The notes under the pieces are model-generated. The model searched no databases and was not told where the DNA came from. It saw nothing but the letters and a program-made list of their open reading frames with translations. Shown piece by piece: positions 55,290 through 62,342 of a stretch of 64,000 bases of DNA. Made by a program: the position numbers and the translations under genes. Source of the stretch: JAOUEA01 sp963810915 (GTDB lineage: Bacteria > Actinomycetota > UBA4738 > HRBIN12); NCBI GenBank assembly GCA_963810915.1, contig CAWEPH010000001.1, forward strand, positions 620,001-684,000, written 5' to 3'. How positions within the stretch are numbered: position 1 is the first letter of the stretch; each line of letters opens with the position of its first letter.

Positions 55290-55579
55290 CACGAGTCGTA
55301 GCGCTCGATCACGCCGTCGTGCCACTCGGGATCGGCCTCCATGAGGGCGCGGTAGGCCTGATAGTCGGCGTCCTGCGCGGGGTCGTCCGCATTGCGATCG
55401 TAGCTCTCCCGATCCTCGAAGACGGCGAACAACCAGGCCGTGTCGCTGTCGTTCTCGTACAGGACGTAGGACGTGACGAAGCCGGGGACGGAGCGCTGCG
55501 CCATCTGATCCTGCATCACCGCGCGGATCTTCTCGCGGTTCTCCGGAGCGACCTTCGTCTTCGCAACGGTCCCGTACAT
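55289..55579 (-). CDS. Small dimeric alpha/beta-barrel (ABM-like) protein
   Basis: A 96-residue protein: MYGTVAKTKVAPENREKIRA, then SVPGFVTSYVLYENDSDTAW and LFAVFEDRESYDRNADDPAQ, the pattern of antibiotic-biosynthesis-monooxygenase-like ferredoxin-fold proteins. Function unknown. It is coupled to the downstream secreted protein by an overlap. The upstream region opens into the decayed island, so this is the last intact gene of the block. Confidence 0.7.
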   Translation of the reverse strand: MYGTVAKTKVAPENREKIRAVMQDQMAQRSVPGFVTSYVLYENDSDTAWLFAVFEDRESYDRNADDPAQDADYQAYRALMEADPEWHDGVIERYDS

Positions 55580-55702
55580 GATGCGACCCCCTTCCGGCGC
55601 TGACCCTCACCATAGGACGGAGCCGACGAGATGGGAATAGTCCTCCTCGGTTCGGGTCCAAGGCCCCGAGAGGCGACCTCGCGCGCTGCTGAACTGGCTT
55701 CC

Positions 55703-55835
55703 ATGGACACATCGCAACGAACCCATGAACGGCACGACGAACGTCTGACGTTCGACGGGAGGTACCTGAGCGTGACGAGCTTCCGTCGCGACGGGACCAG
55801 GGTGAGCGCCACCGTGTGGTTCGTCGAGGAGGAGG
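55703..55835 (+). pseudogene. Remnant of a PPOX-class (F420/FMN-binding) oxidoreductase
   Basis: Starting MDTSQRTHERHDER, the segment RLTFDGRYLSVTSFRRDGTR and VSATVWFVEEE matches the beginning of pyridoxamine-phosphate-oxidase-like F420-dependent proteins (a normal protein has about 130 residues). After about 45 residues the similarity stops and no other frame continues it. The following 340 bases, to 56170, hold no gene that I can support. Confidence 0.45.
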
Positions 55836-56170
55836 AGCGGCGATCACGCCTGAAGGCTGAGCAACCAGCCCCGGCCTGGTCGTGGCGGCCGGACCGGTGC
55901 ATGTCGGCGAGCTCTCGTTCATGGTGGCGACGCCGTCCCTGAGCCTGAACCTGATGCCTCAGAGAGGTTCCAGCTGATCGTGGCTGCATCCCTCAACTCG
56001 ATCACGCTGGATCCGGCGATCGTTCGCCGCGATCCCGCACCCGGGGCTGTGCCGTCGCGGCTGAGCATCGTCGTGAACGTGTCGTCCGGATCACGGTGGC
56101 CCGATGCGGCGACAGACAGCCGTGCCGGGAAGGCTTAGCCTGAACGTCTGGTGCTCTTGGAGGAGGCCGT

Positions 56171-56344
56171 GTGACCGCCGAGGGTGAACCCCCACCGATG
56201 CGACGTCTCGCGATCGTGTCCTTGGCTTTCGTGGTCCTGCTGATCCTGGTCGCGGGCGGGCTGATGCTCTGGAACGGGACCGCCACCGGGGACAACCCGA
56301 CGGCCTCGCCTAACCCGCCACCCACGTTCGTCGGGGGCGGGTAG
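56171..56344 (+). CDS. Small single-pass membrane protein
   Basis: A 57-residue ORF with GGAGGAGGCC directly before the GTG. MRRLAIVSLAFVVLLILVAG gives one transmembrane helix, followed by a proline- and glycine-rich tail (ASPNPPPTFVGGG). No family recognised. The ribosome-binding site and the typical signal-anchor make it more than a chance ORF, but its neighbours are degraded. Confidence 0.45.
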   Translation: MTAEGEPPPMRRLAIVSLAFVVLLILVAGGLMLWNGTATGDNPTASPNPPPTFVGGG

Positions 56345-56486
56345 ATCCTGCCGCAGGCCGCTGGGCCCGCGAGGATGTTCACCTCCAGAGAGCCGATCCA
56401 GCAGTACCGCGGTCGATGTCGCACATCCTTGCCCGGAGGGGTGGATGTTGCGTCCTCTAGTCGCGACATCGCCACGCTTGGTAACT

Positions 56487-56560
56487 GTTTGCACATCGGG
56501 GGTCTCGGGGTGACTGCTCGGGAATCGCCGACTCACGCATCCCTCGCCTTGCAGCGTCGG
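56487..56560 (+). repeat. Diverged third copy of the tRNA-Leu flank/3'-end repeat
   Basis: From GTTTGCACATCGGGGGTCTC to GCCTTGCAGCGTCGG this stretch aligns with 57680-57749 and 60823-60892, with several mismatches. In the other copies the tRNA-Leu 3' end follows at once; here the similarity stops a few bases into it. It is probably an older attachment-site remnant. The surrounding 56345-56670 has no gene that I can support. Confidence 0.55.
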
Positions 56561-56674
56561 GGGACCGATCACATCAATCAGCACCTGGCGGCTTCAGCCC
56601 GTGGCCGGTTCCGAAAGCCACCCAGTGAACAGAGCCCGACCCCGACCCCCAAGCTCCCGGGGTCAAGGCGGCGC

Positions 56675-56845
56675 CTAACCGAACTGGAAGACCATCCAGC
56701 ATGTGTCGAACCGCTGTTGGATGAGGTCAGGGCGACGGATCGCGTAATACAGCGCGCGAGCGTCTCTCCACATCCATCCCAAGGCGTCGTCTGACTCCAG
56801 CTGCAAGAGGAGTTGCCAGGCGTCAGCACCCGCCGCGGTGCCACC
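56675..56845 (-). pseudogene. C-terminal fragment of a DUF1963-type (YwqG-like) protein
   Basis: Reading the minus strand gives AWQLLLQLESDDALGWMWRD, then ALYYAIRRPDLIQQRFDTCW and the stop at 56675-56677. The QLESDD...WMWRDA...YYAIR...F pattern is the end of DUF1963 proteins. The rest of the gene (some 200 residues) is missing upstream, so it is a truncated remnant. Confidence 0.5.
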
Positions 56846-56920
56846 CTAGCCGTACGCTGCGACTTCGACCGATGGGCAACGGAGCGATACGCTCACCCGA
56901 CCGAGTGGAGGGAGGACGGA

Positions 56921-57316
56921 ATGACCAAAGCAACGAGGGGGGGATTGGCGTTCATCGTCACCGTCTCGGTGTTGTCGGTTCTCATGGGTGTGGCGTGGGC
57001 ATCGAGTGCGCCGAAGACGCTCAATGGGACGGCCTACGCTGGGGTTCACACAGAGGCATGCGAGTTCTACAACCAGGCCGACCTGAATGGTGGTCTCAAG
57101 CTCCACATCAAATGCCCGGCGTCGGGTGGCGCGTGGGTTCGGTACCGCTTCCACGACTACGCGAAGAAGGCACCGGCCACGATCTCGGCCGACCTTCAGG
57201 ACCCGCAGGGATGCGGCGACTCGCGGTGGGTTGCGGAGTGGCGTGCGATCCAAGTCATCGTGCCGCCGCACTGCTACCTACACGTGCGTTCGGTGACGCT
57301 CGTCTCGCAGCCGTAG
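56921..57316 (+). CDS. Secreted protein of unknown function
   Basis: A 131-residue protein with GGAGGGAGGACGGA before the ATG and a signal peptide (residues 5-28, GGLAFIVTVSVLSVLMGVAWA). The mature part has four cysteines (TEACEFY, IKCPASG, QGCGDSR, PHCYLHV), likely two disulfides, and no recognised domain. It lies within the decayed integrative region but has an intact start and stop. Its cysteine pattern differs from the one encoded at 54792. Confidence 0.6.
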   Translation: MTKATRGGLAFIVTVSVLSVLMGVAWASSAPKTLNGTAYAGVHTEACEFYNQADLNGGLKLHIKCPASGGAWVRYRFHDYAKKAPATISADLQDPQGCGDSRWVAEWRAIQVIVPPHCYLHVRSVTLVSQP

Positions 57317-57693
57317 CACGTAGCCAACAGGCGTGCCAGAATCAGGTCGTTCCCCGGGGCCCGTCATTCCGAGCCCCGATCAGGAGCCGGGTCTTTACCC
57401 GTTAAGGAACCTCGCCTCGGGGGACGCCTTCCCCACGACCTTGGGACTTCTGCGGCCTTTGGCCGATGCCGAGACAGGGGGCCGACCCCCACCTAACCCC
57501 CGCGAGCCGCACGACGGACGCACGGGCAGGGGTCGGCCCTATGCCTCGAACCTGCACCCGAGACAGACGAGGCACGAGCGGCGGATGCCACGGGGCCTCC
57601 GCGATGTCCGTGGAATGCACATGTGGTGGGGGCTTCTTCGTGTCTGGACCGCTGTTCCGAGCGCCCCTCAGCAAAGGTTTGCAGTTCGGGGGC

Positions 57694-57801
57694 CTCGGGC
57701 CGATGACTCGGGAATCGCTGGATCGCGCATCCCTTGCCTTGCAATGTCGGAGGGGGGATTTGAACCCCCACGTCCCGCAAAGGGACACTAGGCCCTCAAC
57801 C
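57694..57801 (+). repeat. Attachment-site-like duplicate: 3' end of tRNA-Leu plus its flank (attL candidate)
   Basis: About 108 bases nearly identical to 60836-60942: the flank, then from 57745 the T-arm and variable region of tRNA-Leu(GAG) (minus strand), ending in GGCCCTCAACC inside the anticodon loop. Beyond 57801 the sequence departs, so the 5' half of the tRNA is absent. Differences are few: one base before the tRNA end and one extra G in the variable arm. It is the far-end repeat of an element integrated at the tRNA gene. Confidence 0.75.
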
Positions 57802-57807
57802 CGCTCT

Positions 57808-57937
57808 GGGCCATGACGGCAGGTGACGGCTCGTGACGCATAGTGCCTCTGAGCAGGGCGTATACGGTTGCCGGTAGGGGCTCACTGACGGCCTATGACG
57901 GTCCGTGTCTCGCCGTTCGTTAGCAATCCGTTAGCAA
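57808..57937 (+). repeat. Short direct repeats next to the attL candidate (possible integrase arm sites)
   Basis: TGACGG or close forms occur at least four times, and CGTTAGCAA occurs twice in tandem near 57918-57937; a related GTTAGCAA is found again near 60809, next to the other repeat. Such repeats beside an att core resemble arm-type binding sites of tyrosine integrases. No coding sequence is supported from 57317 to 58092. Confidence 0.4.
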
Positions 57938-58092
57938 CGGCCCTCCCCCATCCCGGCGCATTCTTTCGCTTGACCGCTTCGCGAGCGTGGACGATGCACT
58001 CCTAGGAGGACCTTGGCGTCCTGCCTTCCGTGCTCGTGCTTGGTGGGAGGTCCCGCCCACGCCGATAGTTCGGCCGCGTCGGGATCCTCCCC

Positions 58093-58172
58093 CTAGCGAA
58101 GCGTTCGACGGGCATCGCGCCGGAACTCGGTGAACTCGTCCAAGAACAGGACCCCGTTGTGCCCCAGTGTTC
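58093..58172 (-). pseudogene. Fragment of a ComM/YifB-type Mg-chelatase-like ATPase
   Basis: The minus strand reads LGHNGVLFLDEFTEFRRDAR and ends at a TAG at 58093-58095. This is the Walker B region of ComM proteins (usual form GVLFLDELPEF). Only some 25 codons remain. A second, shorter piece (LWHNGVLFLDG) occurs near 59010-59046. Confidence 0.55.
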
Positions 58173-58222
58173 GACTATGTCACCGGAGACCAAACGGGTC
58201 GGACGATTCGCTCGAGAGGGCG

Positions 58223-58747
58223 TTACCAAACCCAGGGCAGTCGAATCGGATCAGGCGCGATGAGGTCGTCGCCTAGGATCATGAGGACACCATCGGGAAT
58301 CTCGCCTTCGACGAGAGCGCGTCCGCGGGGCAGCGCACTCCAGTCGAGTCGCTCGTAGAACGGAGCATTCACGGCATCGCAGAAGAGCATCCCGACATCC
58401 GCCGTCTGGCGAATGTGCTGCGCAGCCCGGCGCATGAGCTTGCTCGCATGACCCTCGCGACGGAACTGCGGGAAGGTGAGCACCGCCCCGACGCATCCGA
58501 CTCTCAGCACCCCGCGATGGCCCTCGATTGAAAGCGGAAAGACGAGCACGTGGCTGACTAGCAGGTCGCCAGCCGCGCGAACAAAGTGTGGGCTTGGATC
58601 GTCCCAACTGCGTGTGCGGAATCGAGCATCGCCGCGTAGACCCTCTCCCCAAACGAGTCGCACGAAGGCCCAGAGCTGGATATCGAACTCCCGCGGGAAG
58701 TCGGCGTGCGGGAAGACGAACTCCTCGATTTGCGGCGTCGTCATCAT
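58223..58747 (-). CDS. GNAT-family N-acetyltransferase
   Basis: A 174-residue protein. The acetyl-CoA-binding segment is VLTFPQFRREGHASKLMRRA (about 108-127; the R/Q-x-x-G-x-A loop), preceded by a beta strand (VGCVGAV) and followed by MLFCDAVNAPFYERLDWSAL, the typical end of motif B. The substrate is unknown. It is intact, with lower GC than the core genome, inside the tRNA-bounded element, so it is likely cargo. Confidence 0.72.
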   Translation of the reverse strand: MMTTPQIEEFVFPHADFPREFDIQLWAFVRLVWGEGLRGDARFRTRSWDDPSPHFVRAAGDLLVSHVLVFPLSIEGHRGVLRVGCVGAVLTFPQFRREGHASKLMRRAAQHIRQTADVGMLFCDAVNAPFYERLDWSALPRGRALVEGEIPDGVLMILGDDLIAPDPIRLPWVW

Positions 58748-58845
58748 GGAGCGCTACAGGGTACAGAACAGTCTTCATAGCATGAGGCGACATCGCCGCG
58801 TGGTGCGCCAGCGTTCGGGAATGTCGCCCGAGCGAGTGTCGGGCG

Positions 58846-59004
58846 TCAGCCGATTTGCTCGGCCAGCCCGATGAGAATGCCCTCGGGGCCTCGGACGTAG
58901 CAGAGCCGATACACGTCTTCGTACTGGACCACTTCGTCGACGAGCTGCGCACCGTGGTCGCGGAGCCGGGCGATCGTATCGTCGAGGTCGTCCAGAGCGA
59001 ACAT
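58846..59004 (-). pseudogene. C-terminal fragment of a VOC-family (glyoxalase-like) protein
   Basis: Minus-strand reading: MFALDDLDDTIARLRDHGAQ, LVDEVVQYEDVYRLCYVRGP and EGILIGLAEQIG, then a stop. This is the second half of a vicinal-oxygen-chelate domain (the final Glu ligand is in GPEGILIGLAEQ). The first half is missing and the upstream sequence is a ComM-like piece, so the gene is a truncated fusion remnant. Confidence 0.6.
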
Positions 59005-59032
59005 GACACGCCGTCCAGGAACAAGACGCCGT

Positions 59033-59063
59033 TGTGCCAGAGGGTCGCCTGATGTACCCGGAG
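59033..59063 (-). repeat. Dispersed repeat, copy 1
   Basis: Read on the minus strand, TCCGGGTACATCAGGCGACC followed by CTCTGGCAC. Related copies are at 59379-59410 and 59730-59760. This copy continues into the ComM-like piece. Confidence 0.55.
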
Positions 59064-59068
59064 CGCTA

Positions 59069-59308
59069 CTAGGGCGCGGTTCTCCGCGTGATCCGGAGGG
59101 CGTCTAGCGAGAGTGCCCCAAGGATGCCCACGAATCCCCCAATCCAGAGCGGCAGCGAGATGTCTCGGGTCACCTCGACGATCTTCATCGACTCGATAGA
59201 GTGGCCGGGACCGTGCGGCACACCCAGGATCGCCGCCGAAGCGGTCCACACGATGAGGGCAACGACGAACAACGCTGCGCATCGACGGACCCAAACACTC
59301 TGCTCCAT
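59069..59308 (-). CDS. Small two-helix membrane protein
   Basis: About 79 residues from MEQSVWVRRCAALFVVALIV with two hydrophobic segments (residues 9-27 and 52-71, LPLWIGGFVGILGALSLDAL). The open frame extends 18 codons upstream to 59362. No family recognised, and lower GC than the core. It lies between two copies of the 30-base repeat, like a cassette. Confidence 0.45.
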   Translation of the reverse strand: MEQSVWVRRCAALFVVALIVWTASAAILGVPHGPGHSIESMKIVEVTRDISLPLWIGGFVGILGALSLDALRITRRTAP

Positions 59309-59378
59309 CAGGCTTCGCGTTGACACAGAGAGCATCGTCTGCCAGGCCAAGTCAGCAGTCAAGCGACCTGGAACCTAT

Positions 59379-59410
59379 CGTGCCAGAGGGTTGGCCAATG
59401 TACCTAGAAA
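59379..59410 (-). repeat. Dispersed repeat, copy 2
   Basis: Read on the minus strand, TCTAGGTACATTGGCCAACC followed by CTCTGGCAC; 346 bases from copy 1. The most diverged of the three. Confidence 0.55.
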
Positions 59411-59697
59411 GCCAAACGCTTCAGTTCGGCGTCGCTACCCTGAGGCTCACCAAGACCGGCCCAGTAGTACTCACCGGGATCGCTTTCGGGTCGGATCAGC
59501 ACCCTGGGCGTGCGTTCACGTCCCCAACTGACGGCTACTTCGATCGACTTCGTGTTCGGTGCTTCTTCCAAGGACTGATTGCCGATCGGAAAGGAGTCCC
59601 AGTATCCCCAGTAGCAAAGCTCGCCTTCATGCCACGCCAAGAAGACGGTGCCTGTCCCGCGGAACAACTCGGGATGGGGGTGTGACTCGATCGTCAT
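59404..59697 (-). CDS. Hypothetical protein in the integrated element
   Basis: A 97-residue ORF (MTIESHPHPELFRGTGTVFL, then WHEGELCYWGYWDSFPIGNQ and WGRERTPRVLIRPESDPGEY). No family recognised and no clear ribosome-binding site; the frame is open upstream to 59745 through repeat copy 3. It resembles small immunity- or SMI1-like aromatic-rich proteins only superficially. Low confidence that it is expressed. Confidence 0.38.
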   Translation of the reverse strand: MTIESHPHPELFRGTGTVFLAWHEGELCYWGYWDSFPIGNQSLEEAPNTKSIEVAVSWGRERTPRVLIRPESDPGEYYWAGLGEPQGSDAELKRLAF

Positions 59698-59729
59698 GCC
59701 AGCCACGATAGCGAGGGAACGGTCCCTCG

Positions 59730-59760
59730 CGTGCCAGAGGGTCACCTAATGTACCTGGAG
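59730..59760 (-). repeat. Dispersed repeat, copy 3
   Basis: Read on the minus strand, TCCAGGTACATTAGGTGACC followed by CTCTGGCAC; 351 bases from copy 2 and closest to copy 1. Confidence 0.55.
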
Positions 59761-59803
59761 GCTGCGGCCTGCTATCAGGACCCAGCGTTGCCCGGCGGCC
59801 TAG

Positions 59804-60730
59804 ATGTGGAACGGCGAGAGGTCGATGCTCCATGTATCTCCGTTCGAATCCTTTCCCCCTAGTGTCTCCCCCAGACAGATGGCGTCCATAGTTCTCGACT
59901 GGCTGTGCCAGAACAGCCCCGCATCAAACGCGCACGGCGCCAGGGACGGCAAGCCGCTCAGCGCGAAGTCCGTGCGCAACGTCGCCCTGCTGATCCACGC
60001 GGCGCTCACCTCGGCCCGCAAGAAGGGCAAGGTCGCCCTCAACGTGGCGGACAACTGCGAGATGGTCCCGACCATCGACCGCTCGGAACGCGAGACGCAG
60101 ATGGCCGAGGAGACCTGGACGCCCGAGCAGCTCCGGTCGTTCCTCGCTCACGTGCACGGGACCCGCGACTACCCGCTCTACCTCCTGCTCGCGGGGACGG
60201 GCGCCCGTCGTGGAGAGGCCCTCGGCCTGAGCTGGAATGCCACCGACCTAGAGGACGGCGCCATCACGATCGGGCAGACCCTCGTCCTCGTCGACAACAG
60301 GGTCACCGTGAAGCCCAACCCGAAGTCGGACGCGAGAGCGGCCACGATCGCCCTGGACGATGACACCGTGGCGGCGCTGCGCGAGCATCGTGCCCGCCAG
60401 AACCGCGAGCGCCTGCAAGCCGGCGCGCTCTGGAGGGACACGGGCCTCGTGTTCACCGACGAGCTCGGCGAGCCGCTGCACCCCGAGACGACGACCAAGA
60501 GGTTCCAGCGCGCCGCGAAGGCCGCGGGACTCCCGCCGTGTCGCCTCCACTCCCTGCGGCACGCCTACACGAGCCTCCTGCTGGAAGAGGGCGTCGCGAT
60601 GGAGGTCATCTCCAAGCGCCTGCGCCACTCGGACCTCGACACGACGTCCCGCCTCTACGCGCACTACACGCGGACGCTCGATCGCGAGGTAGCGAAGGTC
60701 GGCGTGGCGCGCCTGATCCGCGAGAGCTAG
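59804..60730 (+). CDS. Tyrosine recombinase (phage-type integrase), probably 5'-truncated
   Basis: A 308-residue frame. From about residue 50 a core-binding domain (LSAKSVRNVALLIHAALTSA), then the catalytic domain with Arg in LLAGTGARRGEALGL, the HSLRHAYTSLL box (His-x-x-Arg), LRHSDLDTTSRLYAHY with the last His-position residue and the nucleophile Tyr. All catalytic residues appear present. The N-terminal arm-binding domain (usually 60-70 residues) is absent and the first 45 residues do not look like any domain, so the 5' end is truncated or rearranged. It lies 160 bases from tRNA-Leu, pointing at it. Confidence 0.82.
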   Translation: MWNGERSMLHVSPFESFPPSVSPRQMASIVLDWLCQNSPASNAHGARDGKPLSAKSVRNVALLIHAALTSARKKGKVALNVADNCEMVPTIDRSERETQMAEETWTPEQLRSFLAHVHGTRDYPLYLLLAGTGARRGEALGLSWNATDLEDGAITIGQTLVLVDNRVTVKPNPKSDARAATIALDDDTVAALREHRARQNRERLQAGALWRDTGLVFTDELGEPLHPETTTKRFQRAAKAAGLPPCRLHSLRHAYTSLLLEEGVAMEVISKRLRHSDLDTTSRLYAHYTRTLDREVAKVGVARLIRES

Positions 60731-60746
60731 CGAGCCAGTACGCAAG

Positions 60747-60776
60747 GAAGCCCCTCACCGCTTGGTGGGGGGCTTC
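60747..60776 (+). terminator. Hairpin terminator after the integrase gene
   Basis: GAAGCCCC(TCACC) pairs with (GGTG)GGGGGCTTC around a short loop, 17 bases past the integrase stop. The end of this hairpin and the following TCTGCGTGTCTGGA recur in diverged form near 57625-57650, ahead of the attL candidate, which suggests that an earlier integrase 3' end lay there. Confidence 0.65.
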
Positions 60777-60835
60777 TGCGTGTCTGGAATCGGCGTTTCG
60801 GACCGCCCGTTAGCAAATGTAAGCAATCCGGGGGT

Positions 60836-60942
60836 CTCGGGCCGATGACTCGGGAATCGCTGGATCGCGCATCCCTTGCCTTGCAGTGTCGGAGGGGGGA
60901 TTTGAACCCCCACGTCCCGCAAAGGACACTAGGCCCTCAACC
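60836..60942 (+). repeat. Attachment-site repeat overlapping tRNA-Leu (attR/attB-side candidate)
   Basis: This is the partner of 57694-57801. It includes the non-coding flank and the 3' half of the complete tRNA-Leu gene up to the anticodon loop. Position at a tRNA 3' end next to an integrase is the classic arrangement for integrative elements. Confidence 0.75.
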
Positions 60943-60973
60943 TAGCGCGTCTACCAAGTTCCGCCACTCCGAC
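60887..60973 (-). tRNA. tRNA-Leu (anticodon GAG)
   Basis: On the minus strand the acceptor stem GTCGGAG pairs with CTCCGAC, the anticodon stem CTAGG/CCTAG encloses TTGAGGG (anticodon GAG), a long class II variable arm (TGTCCTTTGCGGGACG) follows, and the T arm is GGGGG-TTCAAAT-CCCCC. The length is 87 bases with discriminator A; CCA is not encoded. The 3' half is duplicated at 57745-57801. Confidence 0.96.
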
Positions 60974-61011
60974 GAGGCGCGAAGGATTCTACCAGTGGCC
61001 TCTGGAGGGCC

Positions 61012-61239
61012 TTACGGGTTCCACTTCCAGGCGAGCCAGATCGTGCAGATCCCGAAGACCACGGCGCAGACCACGGTGACGCGGTCGAGGGTGCGCTCGA
61101 GCGCCGTCCCTCCGGAGAGGTTGGAGGTCCCTCCGAACAGGTCGGACAGGCCGCTCCCGCGCCCGGAGTGGAGCAGGATCGTCGCGATCAGGAACAACGC
61201 GGAGATGACCTGCAGAACGATGATGACGGTGATCAGCAT
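61012..61239 (-). CDS. secG: Preprotein translocase subunit SecG
   Basis: A 75-residue protein with two transmembrane helices (LITVIIVLQVISALFLIATI and VTVVCAVVFGICTIWLAW) flanking the glycine-rich loop HSGRGSGLSDLFGG, the SecG pattern. It assists SecYEG in protein export. It starts 14 bases after the importer ATPase gene on the same strand, and tRNA-Leu follows. Confidence 0.93.
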   Translation of the reverse strand: MLITVIIVLQVISALFLIATILLHSGRGSGLSDLFGGTSNLSGGTALERTLDRVTVVCAVVFGICTIWLAWKWNP

Positions 61240-61253
61240 TGGAAATAAGCGTA

Positions 61254-62342
61254 CTAGGTGGGCAGCGGTGCGGCGGCGTCATCCAAGGGGAAATGACACG
61301 CGGCCTCCTGGCCTTCGTGCTGCGGGGAGAGCACCGGCACCTGCTCCATGCAGATGGGCATCACGCCCGCATCGATCCCCTCGGCCTTGGCCAGCGCGCG
61401 GGTGCGTGGGCAGCGCGGGTGGAAGCGGCAGCCCGACGGCGGGTCGATCGGGGACGGGACGTCGCCCTCCAGGATGATCCGGCGCTTGGCCTTGGCGAGC
61501 TTGGGATCGGCCACGGGGACCGCCGAGAGCAGCGCGCCCGTGTAGGGGTGCTTCGGGTTCTTGTAGAGCGTGTCGCCCGACGCCACCTCGGCCACCTTCC
61601 CGAGGTACATCACGGCGACGCGGTCCGAGACGTGCTTCACGACGGAGAGGTCGTGCGCGATGAACAGGTACGTGAGGTTGAACTCGTCCTGGAGGTCCTC
61701 GAGCAGGTTGAGGATCTGTGCCTGGATCGAGACGTCGAGCGCCGAGACGGGCTCGTCGGCCACGATGAGCTTGGGGCGCAAGGCGAGCGAGCGCGCCACG
61801 CCGATACGCTGACGTTGCCCGCCCGAGAACTCGTGCGGGTAGCGGTTGTAGTGCTCGGGGTTCAGCCCCACGAGCTCCATCAGCTGCTGGACCTCGCCCT
61901 TGATCTTGTTCTTGGGCACGGTGCCGTGCAGGCGGAACGGCGCCCCCACGATGGTGCCGACGGTCTTGCGGGGGTTGAGCGACGCGTACGGATCCTGAAA
62001 CACCATCTGCATGTCCCGGCGGAGGTCACGGAGCTCCTGTCGCCGCAGATGCGTGATGTCCCTTCCCTCGAAGAAGATCTTGCCCGCCGTGGCCGGGTAC
62101 AGACGCATGATGACGCGCGCGAGCGTCGACTTGCCGCAACCCGTCTCGCCCACCAGCCCGACGGTCTCGCCCTGGTAGATCTCGAGGTCCACGTCGTCGA
62201 CGGCGTGCACGTCGCCGATGTGATGCTGGAACAGGATCCCCCGCGTGATGGGGAAGTACTTCTTGATGCCCTCGACGCGGACCAGCGGCTCGCCCTTGGG
62301 TGGGACCGGCACCGCCCCGCGCTCCGTGACCTCGACGCTCAT
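61254..62342 (-). CDS. Peptide/oligopeptide ABC transporter ATP-binding protein (OppF/DppF-like)
   Basis: A 362-residue ATPase: Walker A GLVGETGCGKSTLARVIM, Q-loop MVFQDPYASLNPRKTV, signature FSGGQRQRIGVARSLAL, Walker B LIVADEPVSALD, and the C-terminal extension with the cysteine cluster GCRFHPRCPRTRAL typical of Opp/Dpp ATPases (possible Fe-S or zinc site). It pairs with the next gene to power an importer of peptides or similar solutes. Its ATG overlaps the OppD-like stop. Confidence 0.92.
   Translation of the reverse strand: MSVEVTERGAVPVPPKGEPLVRVEGIKKYFPITRGILFQHHIGDVHAVDDVDLEIYQGETVGLVGETGCGKSTLARVIMRLYPATAGKIFFEGRDITHLRRQELRDLRRDMQMVFQDPYASLNPRKTVGTIVGAPFRLHGTVPKNKIKGEVQQLMELVGLNPEHYNRYPHEFSGGQRQRIGVARSLALRPKLIVADEPVSALDVSIQAQILNLLEDLQDEFNLTYLFIAHDLSVVKHVSDRVAVMYLGKVAEVASGDTLYKNPKHPYTGALLSAVPVADPKLAKAKRRIILEGDVPSPIDPPSGCRFHPRCPRTRALAKAEGIDAGVMPICMEQVPVLSPQHEGQEAACHFPLDDAAAPLPT

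Noticed and set aside
57402..57816. Overlapping ORFs around the attL candidate on both strands
   Set aside because: They run through the duplicated tRNA end and repeats and show no domain or ribosome site.
59010..59760. Classical integron (attC) cassette array
   Set aside because: The repeats lack visible paired R/L boxes, and the recombinase present is a phage-type integrase without integron-specific context. I keep it only as a repeat array of unknown kind.
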